This document shows positions 25,781 to 38,533 of a DNA stretch of 64,000 nt, piece after piece. The position numbers and the translations under genes are program-made. The stretch is from Galeopsis tetrahit (taxonomy: Eukaryota; Streptophyta; Magnoliopsida; Lamiales; Lamiaceae). The first letter of the stretch is position 1. Each line of letters opens with the position of its first letter. A model generated the notes under the pieces. The model had not been told where the DNA came from. It worked only from the letters and a program-made list of their open reading frames with translations, and did not search any database. The stretch is taken from contig OY776124.1 in NCBI GenBank assembly GCA_963675135.1, positions 16,304,066-16,368,065 on the forward strand. The letters run 5' to 3'.

Positions 25781-27429
25781 TTGAAAATCCCAACCCACCG
25801 CTTAAGTTATTTTCACAAGTGAGAGCATGTTCAAGTTTCGATCTTCAGGCAGTCAGGTTAATTCTTCTTCTCATTTTCTTCGTAAGTTAAAAACCTTCAA
25901 ATTCATTTTTCATTCGTTTTTAATTAGAATTGATCAATTGGATATTTAGTTCCTGCAAGTAGAAATGATAAATAAGATTCCAACTTTTTATAATGTTAGA
26001 CTGGATATTTATTTTTCAAATGTTAATTTTAATCTTAGTTTTTGTTAAATTACTTCGAAATGGTGTTTTTGGTGTGCAAGATCTTGATTTAATTTGAATC
26101 CCTTTTTGTTGTGGATCTTTAGGACAATTTTATCATAATTTTTAGAGCAATTTTATCCTAATTTTAAGATTAAATAGTTTGGTTCTTTTTAATTAAGGAA
26201 AAAATCATTTTGTGTTGTGTTGCCATTTGGAATGATCAGGAGTATTTATTATCATGCTAACCATTTTGGACTCCCATTTTAATTTGTAATACTTTAAAAT
26301 GTAAAACAACATATAAAATTGAAGAAAAATGATAAAGTTACCATTTATAAATCCTTGATCTTGAGCATTCTCTTTCAAACTCCCATCTCTACCTAATAAA
26401 ATTTTCTTAAAAAAATATTTTAAAAAATTCCCATCTTTTTTCTAACCTATTATTTAAAGGCACGTCGCATGTTGTAGAATACCCTAACCTCAATTTATTC
26501 TTATCAGCCGTCGTGTGTTCCTCCCCTCCCCACCCCTCTCACAAAGTCGATCAACTATCGATCTTCAGGTAATTCTCATTTTCTCCCTAAATTAAAACCC
26601 TTGTGTGTTTCCCTTTAATTAGTGTTAATCAATTGAATTAATACTACTCATTTGCAGCAAGTAAAAATTAAGAATGGCGAGGAAGATTCGGTCTTTATAA
26701 GCGTTTTCGATGCTGAAGAAGACAAACTGGTAAATTTCATTTTGAACCTTTAATTACTTTGTTTAATTATTTCAAACTGGTATGCAATTCATGGAAAAAA
26801 TCTAGGACTTACATATAACATATAATTTTATTTGATTTGAATAAAAAAATTATCTATTTGATCTATCAATTTATTTCTTTCTGGTAAAAAAAATATTCAT
26901 TTTTCTAATTTTTATTCTCTAAATCAGGATGAGTCCATAATTTAAATAGAGCTAGTATTTTAGAGTTAAATGCACAATTCTTATTATATATCACAAGATC
27001 TTTACAAATCATCGGGAAATACGCTGCATGATCGCCAATGAGGAATGCACGAAATGATGAGAAGAAATTTGCGTTGTAGAAAAAAGGAAAGAGAGAGAAA
27101 ATAGAGAGCAGATTTTTGTGTTAGAGGCACGCCTCTATATATATTCAATATTTTTCATTAATTTTCTTTATTTCATTCTTTCAAGAGGCGCGGATGTAAC
27201 CTGCAGCTTTTCAAGAAGCGCGAGTGCAGCTTGCGCCTATGCTTAAATTGATAAAAAAAAAAAAATTTAAAAAAGAGAAAGAAAATGCACGAAATGAAGA
27301 GAAAAAAATGTGCGTGGTAGGGAAAAGGAAGGAGAGAGAAAAAAAGATTACAAACTTTTGTATCAAGAGGCGTGCCTCTATATACATTCAATTTTTTTCA
27401 TTAATTTTCCCGTTTATACATAAGCAAAA
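25716..27429 (+). repeat. Array unit 16 (type E, frameshift in exon 3)
   Basis: Exons 25827-25856, 26658-26729 (CTG), and a broken exon 3 starting at 26928. One base is missing in GATGAGTCC, giving a TAA stop at 26943-26945. Unit 23 has the same deletion, so the two share an ancestor although 25 kb apart. Confidence 0.94.
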
Positions 27430-27446
27430 CCTTATCTTATAATATA

Positions 27447-27508
<62 letters not shown>

Positions 27509-29156
27509 TGAAAATCCCAACCCACCGCTTAAGTTATTTTCACAAGTGAGTGCATGTTCAAGTTTCGATCTTCAGGCAGTCAGGTTAATTCTTCTTCTCA
27601 TTTTCTTCGTAAGTTAAAAACCTTCAAATTCATTTTTCATTCGTTTTTAATTAGAATTGATCAATTGGATATTTAGTTCCTGCAAGTAGAAATGATAAAT
27701 AAGATTCCAACTTTTTATAATGTTAGACTGGATATTTATTTTTCAAATGTTAATTTTAATCTTAGTTTTTGTTAAATTACTTCGAAATGGTGTTTTCGGT
27801 GTGCAAGATCTTGATTTAATTTGAATCCCTTTTTGTTGTGGATCTTTAGGACAATTTTATCATAATTTTTAGAGCAATTTTATCCTAATTTTAAGATTAA
27901 ATAGTTTGGTTCTTTTTAATTAAGGAAAAAATCATTTTGTGTTGTGTTGCCATTTGGAATGATCAGGAGTATTTATTATCATGCTAACCATTTTGGACTC
28001 CCATTTTAATTTGTAATACTTTAAAATGTAAAACAACATATAAAATTGAAGAAAAATGATAAAGTTACCATTTATAAATCCTTGATCTTGAGCATTCTCT
28101 TTCAAACTCCCTTCTCTACCTAATAAAATTTTCTTTAAAAAATATTTAAAAAAATTCCCATCTCTTTTCTAACCTATTATTTAAAGGCACGTCGCATGTT
28201 GTAGAATACCCTAACCTCAATTTATTCTTATCAGCCGTCGTGTGTTCCTCCCCTCCCCACCCCTCTCACAAAGTCGATCAACCATCGATGTTCAGGTAAT
28301 TTTCATTTTCTCCCTAAATTAAAACCCTTGTGTGTTTCCCTTTAATTAGTGTTAATCAATTGAATTAATACTACTCATTTGCAGCAAGTAAAAATTAAGA
28401 ATGGCGAGGAAGATTCAGTCTTTATAAGCGTTTTCGATGCTGAAGAAGACAAACAGGTAAATTTCATTTTGAACCTTTAATTACTTTGTTTAATTATTTC
28501 AAACTGGTATGCAATTCATGGAAAATATCTAGGACTTACATATAACATATAATTTTATTTGATTTGAATAAAAAAATTGTCTATTTCATCTATCAATTTA
28601 TTTCTTTCTGGTAAAAAAAATATTCATTTTTCTAATTTTTATTCTCTAAATCAGGATGAGATCCATAATTTAAATAGAGCTAGTATTGTAGAGTTAAATG
28701 CACAATTCTTATTATATATCACAAGATCTTTACAAATCATCGGGAAATACGCTGAATGATCGCCAATGAGGAATGCACGAAATGATGAGAAGAAATTTGC
28801 GTTGTATAAAAAAGGAAAGAGTGAGAAAAAAGAGAGCAAATTTTTGTGTTAGAGGCACGCCTCTATATATATTCAATATTCTTCATTAATTTTCTTTATT
28901 TCATTCTTTCACGAGGCGCGGATGTAACCCGCGGCTTTTCAAGAAGCGCGAGTGCAGCTTGCGCCTATGCTTAAATTGATAAAAAAAAAAAAATTAAAAA
29001 AGAGAAAGAAAATGCACGAAATGAAGAGAAAAAAATGTGCGATGTAGGGAAAAGGAAGGAGAGAGAAAAAAAGATTACAAATTTTTGTGTCAAGAGGCGT
29101 GCCTCTATATACATTCAATTTTTTTCATTAATTTTCCCGTTTATACATAAGCAAAA
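27430..29156 (+). repeat. Array unit 17 (type A, first A-D dimer)
   Basis: Exons 27554-27583, 28385-28456 (one synonymous change, TCG to TCA) and 28655-28759; open frame. The (AT)n tract is long, about 54 nt at 27451-27504. Confidence 0.95.
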
Positions 29157-29173
29157 CCTTATCTTATAATATA

Positions 29174-29217
<44 letters not shown>

Positions 29218-31027
29218 TTGAAAATCCCAACCCACCGCTTAAGTTATTTTCACAAGTGAGAGCATGTTCAAGTTTCGATCTTCAGGCAGTCAGGTTAATT
29301 CTTCTTCTCATTTTCGTTAAAAACCTTCAAATTCATTTTTCATTCGTTTTTAATTAGAATTGATCAATTGGATATTTAGTTCCTGCAAGTAGAAATGATA
29401 AATAAGATTCCAACTTTTTATAATGTTAGACTGGATATTTATTTTTCAAATGTTAATTTTAATCTAGTTTTTGTTAAATTACTTCGAAATGGTGTTTTTG
29501 GTGTGCAAGATCTTGATTTAATTTGAATCCCTTTTTGTTGTGGATCTTTAGGACAATTTTATCATAATTTTTGAGCAATTTTATCCTAATTTTAAGATTA
29601 AATAGTTTGGTTGGATATTTATTTTTCTAATGTTAATTTTAATGTTAAATTACTTCGAAATGGTGTTTTTTGGTGTGCAAGATCTTGATTTAATTTGAAT
29701 CCCTTTTTGTTGTGGATCTTTAGGACAATTTTATCATAATTTTTAGAGCAATTTTATCCTAATTTTAAGATTAAATAGTTTGGTTCTTTTTAATTAAGGA
29801 AAAAATCATTTTGTGTTGTGTTGCCATTTGGAATTATCAGGAGTATTTATTATCATGCTAACCATTTTGGACTCCCATTTTAATTTGTAATACTTTAAAA
29901 TGTAAAACAACATATAAAATTGAAGAAAAATGATAAAGTTACCATTTATAAATTCTTGATCTTGAGCATTCTCTTTCAAACTTCCATCTCTACCTAATAA
30001 AATTTTCTTAAAAAAAATATTTAAAAAAATTCCCATCTTTTTTCTAACCTATTATTTAAAGGCACGTCGCATGTTGTAGAATACCCTAACCTCAATTTAT
30101 TCTTATCAGCCGTCGTGTGTTCCTCCCCTCCCCACCCCTCTCACAAAGTCGATCAACTATCGATCTTCAGGTAATTCTCATTTTCTCCCTAAATTAAAAC
30201 CCTTGTGTGTTTCCCTTTAATTAGTGTTAATCAATTTAATTAATACTACTCATTTGCAGCAAGTAAAAATTAAGAATGGCGAGGAAGATTTGGTCTTTAT
30301 AAGCGTTTTCGATGCTGAAGAAGACAAACTGGTAAATTTCATTTTCAACCTTTAATTACTTTGTTTAATTATTTCAAACTGGTATGCAATTCATGGAAAA
30401 AATCTAGCACTTACATATAACATATAATTTTATTTGATTTGAATAAAAAAATTGTCTATTTGATATATCGATTTATTTCTTTCTGGTAAAAAAAATATTC
30501 ATTTTTCTAATTTTTATTCTCTAAATCAGGATGAGATCCATAATTTAAATAGAGCTAGTATTGTAGAGTTAAATGCACAATTCTTATTATATATCACAAG
30601 ATCTTTACAAATCATCGGGAAATACGCTGAATGATCGCCAATGAGGAATGCACGAAATGATGAGAAGAAATTTGCGTTGTAGAAAAAAGGAAAGAGAGAG
30701 AAAAAAGAGAGCAGATTTTTGTGTTAGAGGCACGCCTCTATATATATTCAATATTTTTCATTAATTTTCTTTATTTCATTCTTTTAAGAGGCGCGGATGT
30801 AACCCGCAGCTTTTCAAGAAGCGCGAGTGCAGCTTGCGCCTATGCTTAAATTGATAAAAAAAAAAATTTAAAAAGAGAGAAAATGCACGAAATGAAGAGA
30901 AAAAAATGTGTGTTGTAGGGAAAAGGAAGGAGAGAGAAAAAAAGATTACAAATTTTTGTGTCAAGAGGCGTGCCTCTATATACATTCAATTTTTTTCATT
31001 AATTTTTCCGTTTATACATAAACAAAA
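29157..31027 (+). repeat. Array unit 18 (type D, internal duplication)
   Basis: 1871 bp. Exons 29264-29293, 30260-30331 (GATTTG, Ser to Leu; last codon CTG) and 30530-30634; open frame. A stretch of about 180 bp in intron 1 is tandemly repeated at 29433-29785. It completes the first A-D dimer. Confidence 0.95.
29433..29785 (+). repeat. 180-bp tandem duplication in intron 1 of type D units (unit 18)
   Basis: Two copies of a segment starting GGATATTTATTTTTC and ending AGTTTGGTT. The first is marked by TTTTTGAGC and the second by TTTTCTAATG and TGTTTTTTGG. The same duplication occurs at 33008-33371, 50735-51097, 54331-54694 and 56208-56571, so it arose once and spread with the type D unit. Confidence 0.92.
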
Positions 31028-31044
31028 CCTTATCTTATAATATA

Positions 31045-31090
<46 letters not shown>

Positions 31091-32738
31091 TTGAAAATCC
31101 CAATCCACCGCTTAAGTTATTTTCACAAGTGAGAGCATGTTCAAGTTTCGATCTTCAGGCAGTCAGGTTAATTCTTCTTCTCATTTTTTTCTAAGTTAAA
31201 AACGTTCAAATTCCTTTTTCATTCGTTTTTAATTAGAATTGATCAATTGGATATTTAGTTCCTGCAAGTAGAAATGATATATAAGATTCCAACTTTTTAT
31301 AATGTTAGACTGGATATTTATTTTTCAAATGTTAATTTTAATCTTAGTTTTTGTTAAATTACTTCGAAATGGTGTTTTCGGTGTGCAAGATCTTGATTTA
31401 ATTTGAATCCCTTTTTGTTGTGGATCTTTAGGACAATTTTATCATAATTCTTAGAGCAATTTTATCCTAATTTTAAGATTAAATAGTTTGGTTCTTTTTA
31501 ATTAAGGAAAAAATCATTTTGTGTTGTGTTGCCATTTGGAATGATCAGGAGTATTTATTATCATGCTAACCATTTTGGACTCCCATTTTAATTTGTAATA
31601 CTTTAAAATGTAAAACAACATATAAAATTGAAGAAAAATGATAAAGTTACCATTTATAAATCCTTGATCTTGAGCATTCTCTTTCAAACTCCCTTCTCTA
31701 CCTAATAAAATTTTCTTTAAAAAATATTTAAAAAAATTCCCATCTCTTTTCTAACCTATTATTTAAAGGCACGTCGCATGTTGTAGAATACCCTAACCTC
31801 AATTTATTCTTATCAGCCGTCGTGTGTTCCTCCCCTCCCCACCCCTCTCACAAAGTCGATCAACCATCGATCTTCAGGTAATTTTCATTTTCTCCCTAAA
31901 TTAAAACCCTTGTGTGTTTCCCTTTAATTAGTGTTAATCAATTGAATTAATACTACTCATTTGCAGCAAGTAAAAATTAAGAATGGCGAGGAAGATTCGG
32001 TCTTTATAAGCGTTTTCGATGCTGAAGAAGACAAACAGGTAAATTTCATTTTGAACCTTTAATTACTTTGTTTAATTATTTCAAACTGGTATGCAATTCA
32101 TGGAAAATATCTAGGACTTACATATAACATATAATTTTATTTGATTTGAATAAAAAAATTGTCTATTTCATCTATCAATTTATTTCTTTCTGGTAAAAAA
32201 AATATTCATTTTTCTAATTTTTATTCTCTAAATCAGGATGAGATCCATAATTTAAATAGAGCTAGTATTGTAGAGTTAAATGCACAATTCTTATTATATA
32301 TCACAAGATCTTTACAAATCATCGGGAAATACGCTGAATGATCGCCAATGAGGAATGCACGAAATGATGAGAAGAAATTTGCGTTGTATAAAAAAGGAAA
32401 GAGTGAGAAAAAAGAGAGCAAATTTTTGTGTTAGAGGCACGCCTCTATATATATTCAATATTCTTCATTAATTTTCTTTATTTCATTCTTTCACGAGGCG
32501 CGGATGTAACCCGCGGCTTTTCAAGAAGCGCGAGTGCAGGTTGCGCCTATGCTTAAATTGATAAAAAAAAAAAATTTTAAAAAGAGAAAGAAAATGCACG
32601 AAATGAAGAGAAAAAAATGTGCGATGTAGGGAAAAGGAAGGAGAGAGAAAAAAAGATTACAAATTTTTGTGTCAAGAGGCATGCCTCTATATACATTCAA
32701 TTTTTTTCATTAATTTTCCCGTTTATACATAAGCAAAA
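31028..32738 (+). repeat. Array unit 19 (type A, second A-D dimer)
   Basis: Exons 31137-31166, 31967-32038 (CAG) and 32237-32341; open frame. It lies 3582 bp after the matching position of unit 17. Confidence 0.95.
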
Positions 32739-34613
32739 CCTTATCTTATAATATAACCCTATATATATATATATATATATAAAAGTTGAAAATCCCAACC
32801 CACCGCTTAAGTTATTTTCACAAGTGAGAGCATGTTCAAGTTTCGATCTTCAGGCAGTCAGGTTAATTCTTCTTCTCATTTTCTTCGTAAGTTAAAAACC
32901 TTCAAATTCATTTTTCATTCGTTTTTAATTAGAATTGATCAATTGGATATTTAGTTCCTGCAAGTAGAAATGATAAATAAGATTCCAACTTTTTATAATG
33001 TTAGACTGGATATTTATTTTTCAAATGTTAATTTTAATCTTAGTTTTTGTTAAATTACTTCGAAATGGTGTTTTTGGTGTGCAAGATCTTGATTTAATTT
33101 GAATCCCTTTTTGTTGTGGATCTTTAGGACAATTTTATCATAATTTTTGAGCAATTTTATCCTAATTTTAAGATTAAATAGTTTGGTTGGATATTTATTT
33201 TTCTAATGTTAATTTTAATCTTAGTTTTTGTTAAATTACTTCGAAATGGTGTTTTTTGGTGTGCAAGATCTTGATTTAATTTGAATCCCTTTTTGTTGTG
33301 GATCTTTAGGACAATTTTATCATAATTTTTAGAGCAATTTTATCCTAATTTTAAGATTAAATAGTTTGGTTCTTTTTAATTAAGGAAAAAATCATTTTGT
33401 GTTGTGTTGCCATTTGGAATTATCAGGAGTATTTATTATCATGCTAACCATTTTGGACTCCCATTTTAATTTGTAATACTTTAAAATGTAAAACAACATA
33501 TAAAATTGAAGAAAAATGATAAAGTTACCATTTATAAATTCTTGATCTTGAGCATTCTCTTTCAAACTCCCATCTCTACCTAATAAAATTTTCTTAAAAA
33601 AAATATTTAAAAAAATTCCCATCTTTTTTCTAACCTATTATTTAAAGGCACGTCGCATGTTGTAGAATACCCTAACCTCAATTTATTCTTATCAGCCGTC
33701 GTGTGTTCCTCCCCTCCCCACCCCTCTCACAAAGTCGATCAACTATCGATCTTCAGGTAATTCTCATTTTCTCCCTAAATTAAAACCCTTGTGTGTTTCC
33801 CTTTAATTAGTGTTAATCAATTTAATTAATACTACTCATTTGCAGCAAGTAAAAATTAAGAATGGCGAGGAAGATTTGGTCTTTATAAGCGTTTTCGATG
33901 CTGAAGAAGACAAACTGGTAAATTTCATTTTCAACCTTTAATTACTTTGTTTAATTATTTCAAACTGGTATGCAATTCATGGAAAAAATCTAGCACTTAC
34001 ATATAACATATAATTTTATTTGATTTGAATAAAAAAATTGTCTATTTGATCTATCGATTTATTTCTTTCTGGTAAAAAAAATATTCATTTTTCTAATTTT
34101 TATTCTCTAAATCAGGATGAGATCCATAATTTAAATAGAGCTAGTATTGTAGAGTTAAATGCACAATTCTTATTATATATCACAAGATCTTTACAAATCA
34201 TCGGGAAATACGCTGAATGATCGCCAACGAGGAATGCACGAAATGATGAGAAGAAATTTGCGTGGTAGAAAAAAGGAAAGAGAGAGAAAAAAGAGAGCAG
34301 ATTTTTGTGTTAGAGGCACGCCTCTATATATATTCAATATTTTTCATTAATTTTCTTTATTTCATTCTTTCAAGAGGCGCGGATGTAACCCGCAGCTTTT
34401 CAAGAAGCGCGAGTGCAGCTTGCGCCTATGCTTAAATTGATAAAAAAAAAAATTTAAAAAGAGAGAAAATGCACGAAATGAAGAGAAAAAAATGTGTGTT
34501 GTAGGGAAAAGGAAGGAGAGAGAAAAAAAGATTACAAATTTTTGTGTCAAGAGGCGTGCCTCTATATACATTCAATTTTTTTCATTAATTTTTCCGTTTA
34601 TACATAAACAAAA
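32739..34613 (+). repeat. Array unit 20 (type D, second A-D dimer)
   Basis: 1875 bp. Exons 32832-32861, 33846-33917 (GATTTG, CTG) and 34116-34220; open frame. The internal duplication is at 33008-33371. Confidence 0.95.
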
Positions 34614-34854
34614 CCTTATCTTATAATATAACCCTATATATATATATATATATATATATAAAAGTTGAAAATGCCAATCCACCGCTTAAGTTATTTTCAC
34701 AAGTGAGAGCATGTTCAAGTTTCGATCTTCAGGCAGTCAGGTTAATTCTTCTTCTCATTTTTTTCGTAAGTTAAAAACCTTCAAATTCCTTTTTCATTCG
34801 TTTTTTATTAGAATTGATCAATTGGATATTTAGTTCCTGCAAGTAGAAATGATA

Positions 34855-34859
34855 AATAA
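34855..34859. other. Target-site duplication AATAA, left copy
   Basis: AATAA abuts the element start TGTAACG. Uninterrupted units read GATAAATAAGATTCC here. Confidence 0.95.
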
Positions 34860-35560
34860 TGTAACGCCCCGAATCCGGAATGCAGCCCTTGAGGCTCAAA
34901 CACTCTAAATTCGAGTCGCCACTTAGTTACCGAAAATCCGAACCTAAAAATTTCTTTTAAAAATACAATAACACAAGCAATATAATAAGAGTTTTGCAGC
35001 GGAAATAATTAAAGACAAATATAAGTTGCAATAAAATCAGTGTGGGCCCATTTATTAAAACTTAGAATATGATAAGTAGCAGTCGTTTTGAAAATAGCAT
35101 ACATATGGTTATCGAGTAACTTTAGGAAAGTTGTCACTTGGCATAAGAATAAAATCGTCTATCATAAGACATTTCATTTATTATAATATGTCTTAAATAT
35201 ATGTAATATTATAGCATCTTAATGTGGGGAAACTCCGTGTCGTCCCTGCTGCAACACCGGCCCCTCTCGATCATAACCTGAAAATATTAGTTTTGGGGTG
35301 TGAGATAAAAATCTCAGTGGATGTCCTGTACGCTGTTATACAGATTGGCAGTACGCCGAAAATAGTTTATCTTAACATTTTATCGTAAATTATTCCTTAT
35401 TATTTTGTGTAGTGAATTTATCGTTCACTGAGGATTCATAATGTATTCTTATTCATAACCATAGATCAAACTTGCCATAAATCATCATATATCATACTTA
35501 TCATAAATCATCATTATCATCATATCATATATCATGTAACATCATTATCATATATCATAT

Positions 35561-35758
35561 GGGACACTGGTAGCGACTCTACCACATGCTACCCCCTAAA
35601 CGCTTCCACCTCCTTCTAGGACACTGATAGCGACTCTATCACATGCTACCCCCATAAACACTTTCCCGCCTCCTCCGTGAAACACATATTGGGACACTGA
35701 TAGCGACTCTATCACATGCTACCCCCATAAACACTTTCCCGCCACCTCCGTGAAATCG
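35561..35758 (+). repeat. Three stem-loop repeats inside the LTR
   Basis: Three copies (from 35561, 35618 and 35691) start with GGACACTG and share TAGCGACTCTA and CACATGCTACCCCC. Each holds a 5-bp stem with loop CGACT: GGTAG/CTACC in the first, GATAG/CTATC in the others, so both arms changed together. Equivalent blocks are at 41090-41287 and 46335-46532. An ATCAT-rich low-complexity stretch lies just upstream (about 35480-35560). Confidence 0.85.
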
Positions 35759-37637
35759 TAATTTATGTATCACACATATAATATATATTATAATTATTAT
35801 TGCATTCTTGTGTTCTTAGTTATATGTTGATGTTTGTTTAGTTCAGTTCAGAATACACCAACAGTCCATATAACATTTACATCGGCAATACAGTAGTGAC
35901 ACCCACCTGGTTAACTTTTAAGAAAAGCTACAAACTTCTTGAATGATTTTAGCAAGCGTAACACAGAAGAGGCCGTCCGAGCTCCGATTGGGCCACACTT
36001 CGCCTAACACGTTTTCTTGAATATTTAATTGTTTATCAGAACTCTTGTTTCTTAATTTTACTTAACAATTCATCTTCATGAAAATCTTATAATCACATAA
36101 CAAGTAATACCACAATAATAAATTTAATAAAATACATTTTAACATATACCAATTAGTGATTTTAACAAATAATAACGATTTATAAAATAACTCATTATTA
36201 ATTTAAACAGATACTTCACTTCACAATTAAAAAGAAGGAACATATATAATAAAATTATCAAACACTAAGATTAACTCCAATCATTCAAAAGCTTCATTTT
36301 TATCAATTTCGATCCTAGCCACTTACGAAAGTATTGCAACTACTGCAAACATCTTAACATGCATTAGAATGTCAATAAAATTATGTTTAAATATATGTCA
36401 ATTAAACAAAGAGTGTATTTATGCATATTTCAAAACTGGTCCTTTTTGCTCGGAAAATTATAATAAAATAGCTATAGTTGTTTGATTTTTATGAAAATCA
36501 TTTCCTTAGCATTTCAAAATATTTCTATCAACATAGATATTTTTCCAGAATATAATTGTGACTCAAAAGATAATATTTGTAATTTTGCAAAATTGGACAT
36601 TCTTAAAATAGTGAATTTTTGCGTATGTTCGTCAATCATTTCTCGTCAAACGGTTAATTCAATTAACATGAAATATTGGGTTAATTACACTATGATATAT
36701 CAAGTTTACTGGCAATAAAAACGTTTGTGAAAAACGCGTCTCGAAGTCGAGTAAAAATTACCCCGAAGTACTGAAAATAAAACGAATGCTCTGTTTTTCC
36801 CAGCTTTCCCAGCTTTCTGCCCCATATTAAAAATTGAATAACTCTCAATATACTCGGTCAATTTGTGTCATCTTTTATATTCAAATACTTTACCATATGG
36901 AGTTCATACCCTATTTGGTTTCGAGTCAAAATCATTTTTCTATTGAAAGATATGGACTCCCAAAATCACTGCAGTCAACACAAAATTCCAGCTTGTATCG
37001 TAAACTTTGAAAAATCATTTTATACACTTAACTCACGTTTTCAACCAATTAAACACACATAACATATAACATACTTGTTATACAACATATATATCACAAT
37101 TTCCAAAAGATTCGAGTACCGAAAAATCATAAACGGAAATCGAAATTTACGCAAATAGCATATAAATGTTTGTGTGTTAAAACCTGTGTAGTTTACTCGA
37201 TTCAGGCTGTGATATGGATTCGAATTCATATGGGAACCTGGGGGATCGATCAAGGATGAAGTTGGCTTGAGTTCTTCATGATTGTTGCAAGATTATTGAA
37301 GAAATAGTTATCCAATACGACTTCGAAATGAAAGGCAGCGGCAGAGAAGAAAAAGGTGTGGTGTTCTTCATTCCTCTTGAATCATATGGGCTGTTCTTCG
37401 ATGCTAGGAATCGAAATCAACTCGGGTATGTTTCCGGCAATCCAAGGCTGCTATAAGATGGAAGAATCAACTTGCTTCCTATTGAAGAGGAAGAAGCCGA
37501 TCAAAAGTAAAAAAGGGAAGAAATGAGAGTTGTTCTTCCTTTTGATTATGTAGCTGCTTGGTGCTTGATTCCTATTCCTGCAGAGTGTCGACTTATTTTT
37601 TGATATGAGGGATGAATGGAAAAGCTGAAGTGTGGGA

Positions 37638-37648
37638 GATATATATAG
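37638..37648 (-). promoter_or_regulatory. Candidate LTR TATA box
   Basis: The minus strand reads CTATATATATCTCCC, followed downstream by a C/T-rich stretch suitable for a transcription start. It is the best TATA candidate I see in the LTR and is absent from the other two LTRs. Function inferred. Confidence 0.45.
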
Positions 37649-38518
37649 ATGGAGTAGGTAGGGTGTCTTTGCCGAGAGTGTGAGACAAAGAGGATGTGGT
37701 TGTTTTTCAACTATGTAAAGTTGGGTGGACCAAAATTAACCACCTGAACCTTTTTTTTTTTTTTATTTAATAATTAAAGTAGTAGATGTTTTATAATTTA
37801 TCGCGGTATTCGTTAGTACTCGGTATTTACTACGAAGTTGTTACTTATTTTTGTGTTAGTTTTTCGCGGAAAATTACACGAGAGCTATAAATATTTATTT
37901 AGGATTTATGGCGATAAAATCGTCGCACTTTGAGATAAAAATTATTAAATTATAAATTCTACTTACGACTACTTATATTATTTTAGTTTTAAATTCCAAT
38001 ATTAATTTAATAGCGAATTTATCAGAAAGAGTCCTAATATAAAATAAACTCAGATAAGACAAACATTATATCACAAAGACACGAAAAGCATGGCAACCAA
38101 GTAAATGTAATTTTCATAATTATAAATTTTCAATGTATCAAATATTATATCAATGATCAAGCAAGTAAATGAATCAGACCTCTATATTTTATATTAAGAT
38201 TGAAATGCCGTGGCAATTACTATTTATTAAAATGCATATTACGCCTCGTTAAGTTGTTTATCACATAAGCTTTTGATAAAATGATTTGTAAGGTTATTAA
38301 TTAGATTTATTTCATTTCGACACTTATTAAATATTCATCAAACCTTATACTTCTTTTATTTCTTTATTAAGTGCTAGGAGTGTTGCCCGACCAGAATGCT
38401 CGTCCGTCTTCCTGAAAATCAAATCTTTTAGAAACAAATAACGACGTTAATATAGTTGAAAATTCTTAAATAATTTTTTTCCTTTATTTCATATTAAATT
38501 TTGGGACGGGGTGTTACA

Positions 38519-38533
38519 TCCTTACCCCCTTAA
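38519..38533 (-). other. Polypurine tract
   Basis: The minus strand reads TTAAGGGGGTAAGGA directly before the LTR start TGTAACACCCCG. A second copy is at 43764-43778. Confidence 0.88.

Larger units (their letters stand above)
34860..38518 (-). mobile_element. Full-length 3' LTR (3659 bp)
   Basis: The only LTR that keeps a 285-bp segment between two TATGT copies (37427 and 37712). That segment contains a minus-strand TATA box (CTATATATATC, at 37639-37647 on the plus strand). No convincing coding sequence. By eye it differs from the middle LTR at about five other positions plus one T in a T-run. Confidence 0.93.

Noticed and set aside
36482..37253. Small frames of 65-78 aa in the LTRs
   Set aside because: They repeat only because the LTR repeats; no domain signatures, AT-rich composition, both strands. 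Not coding.
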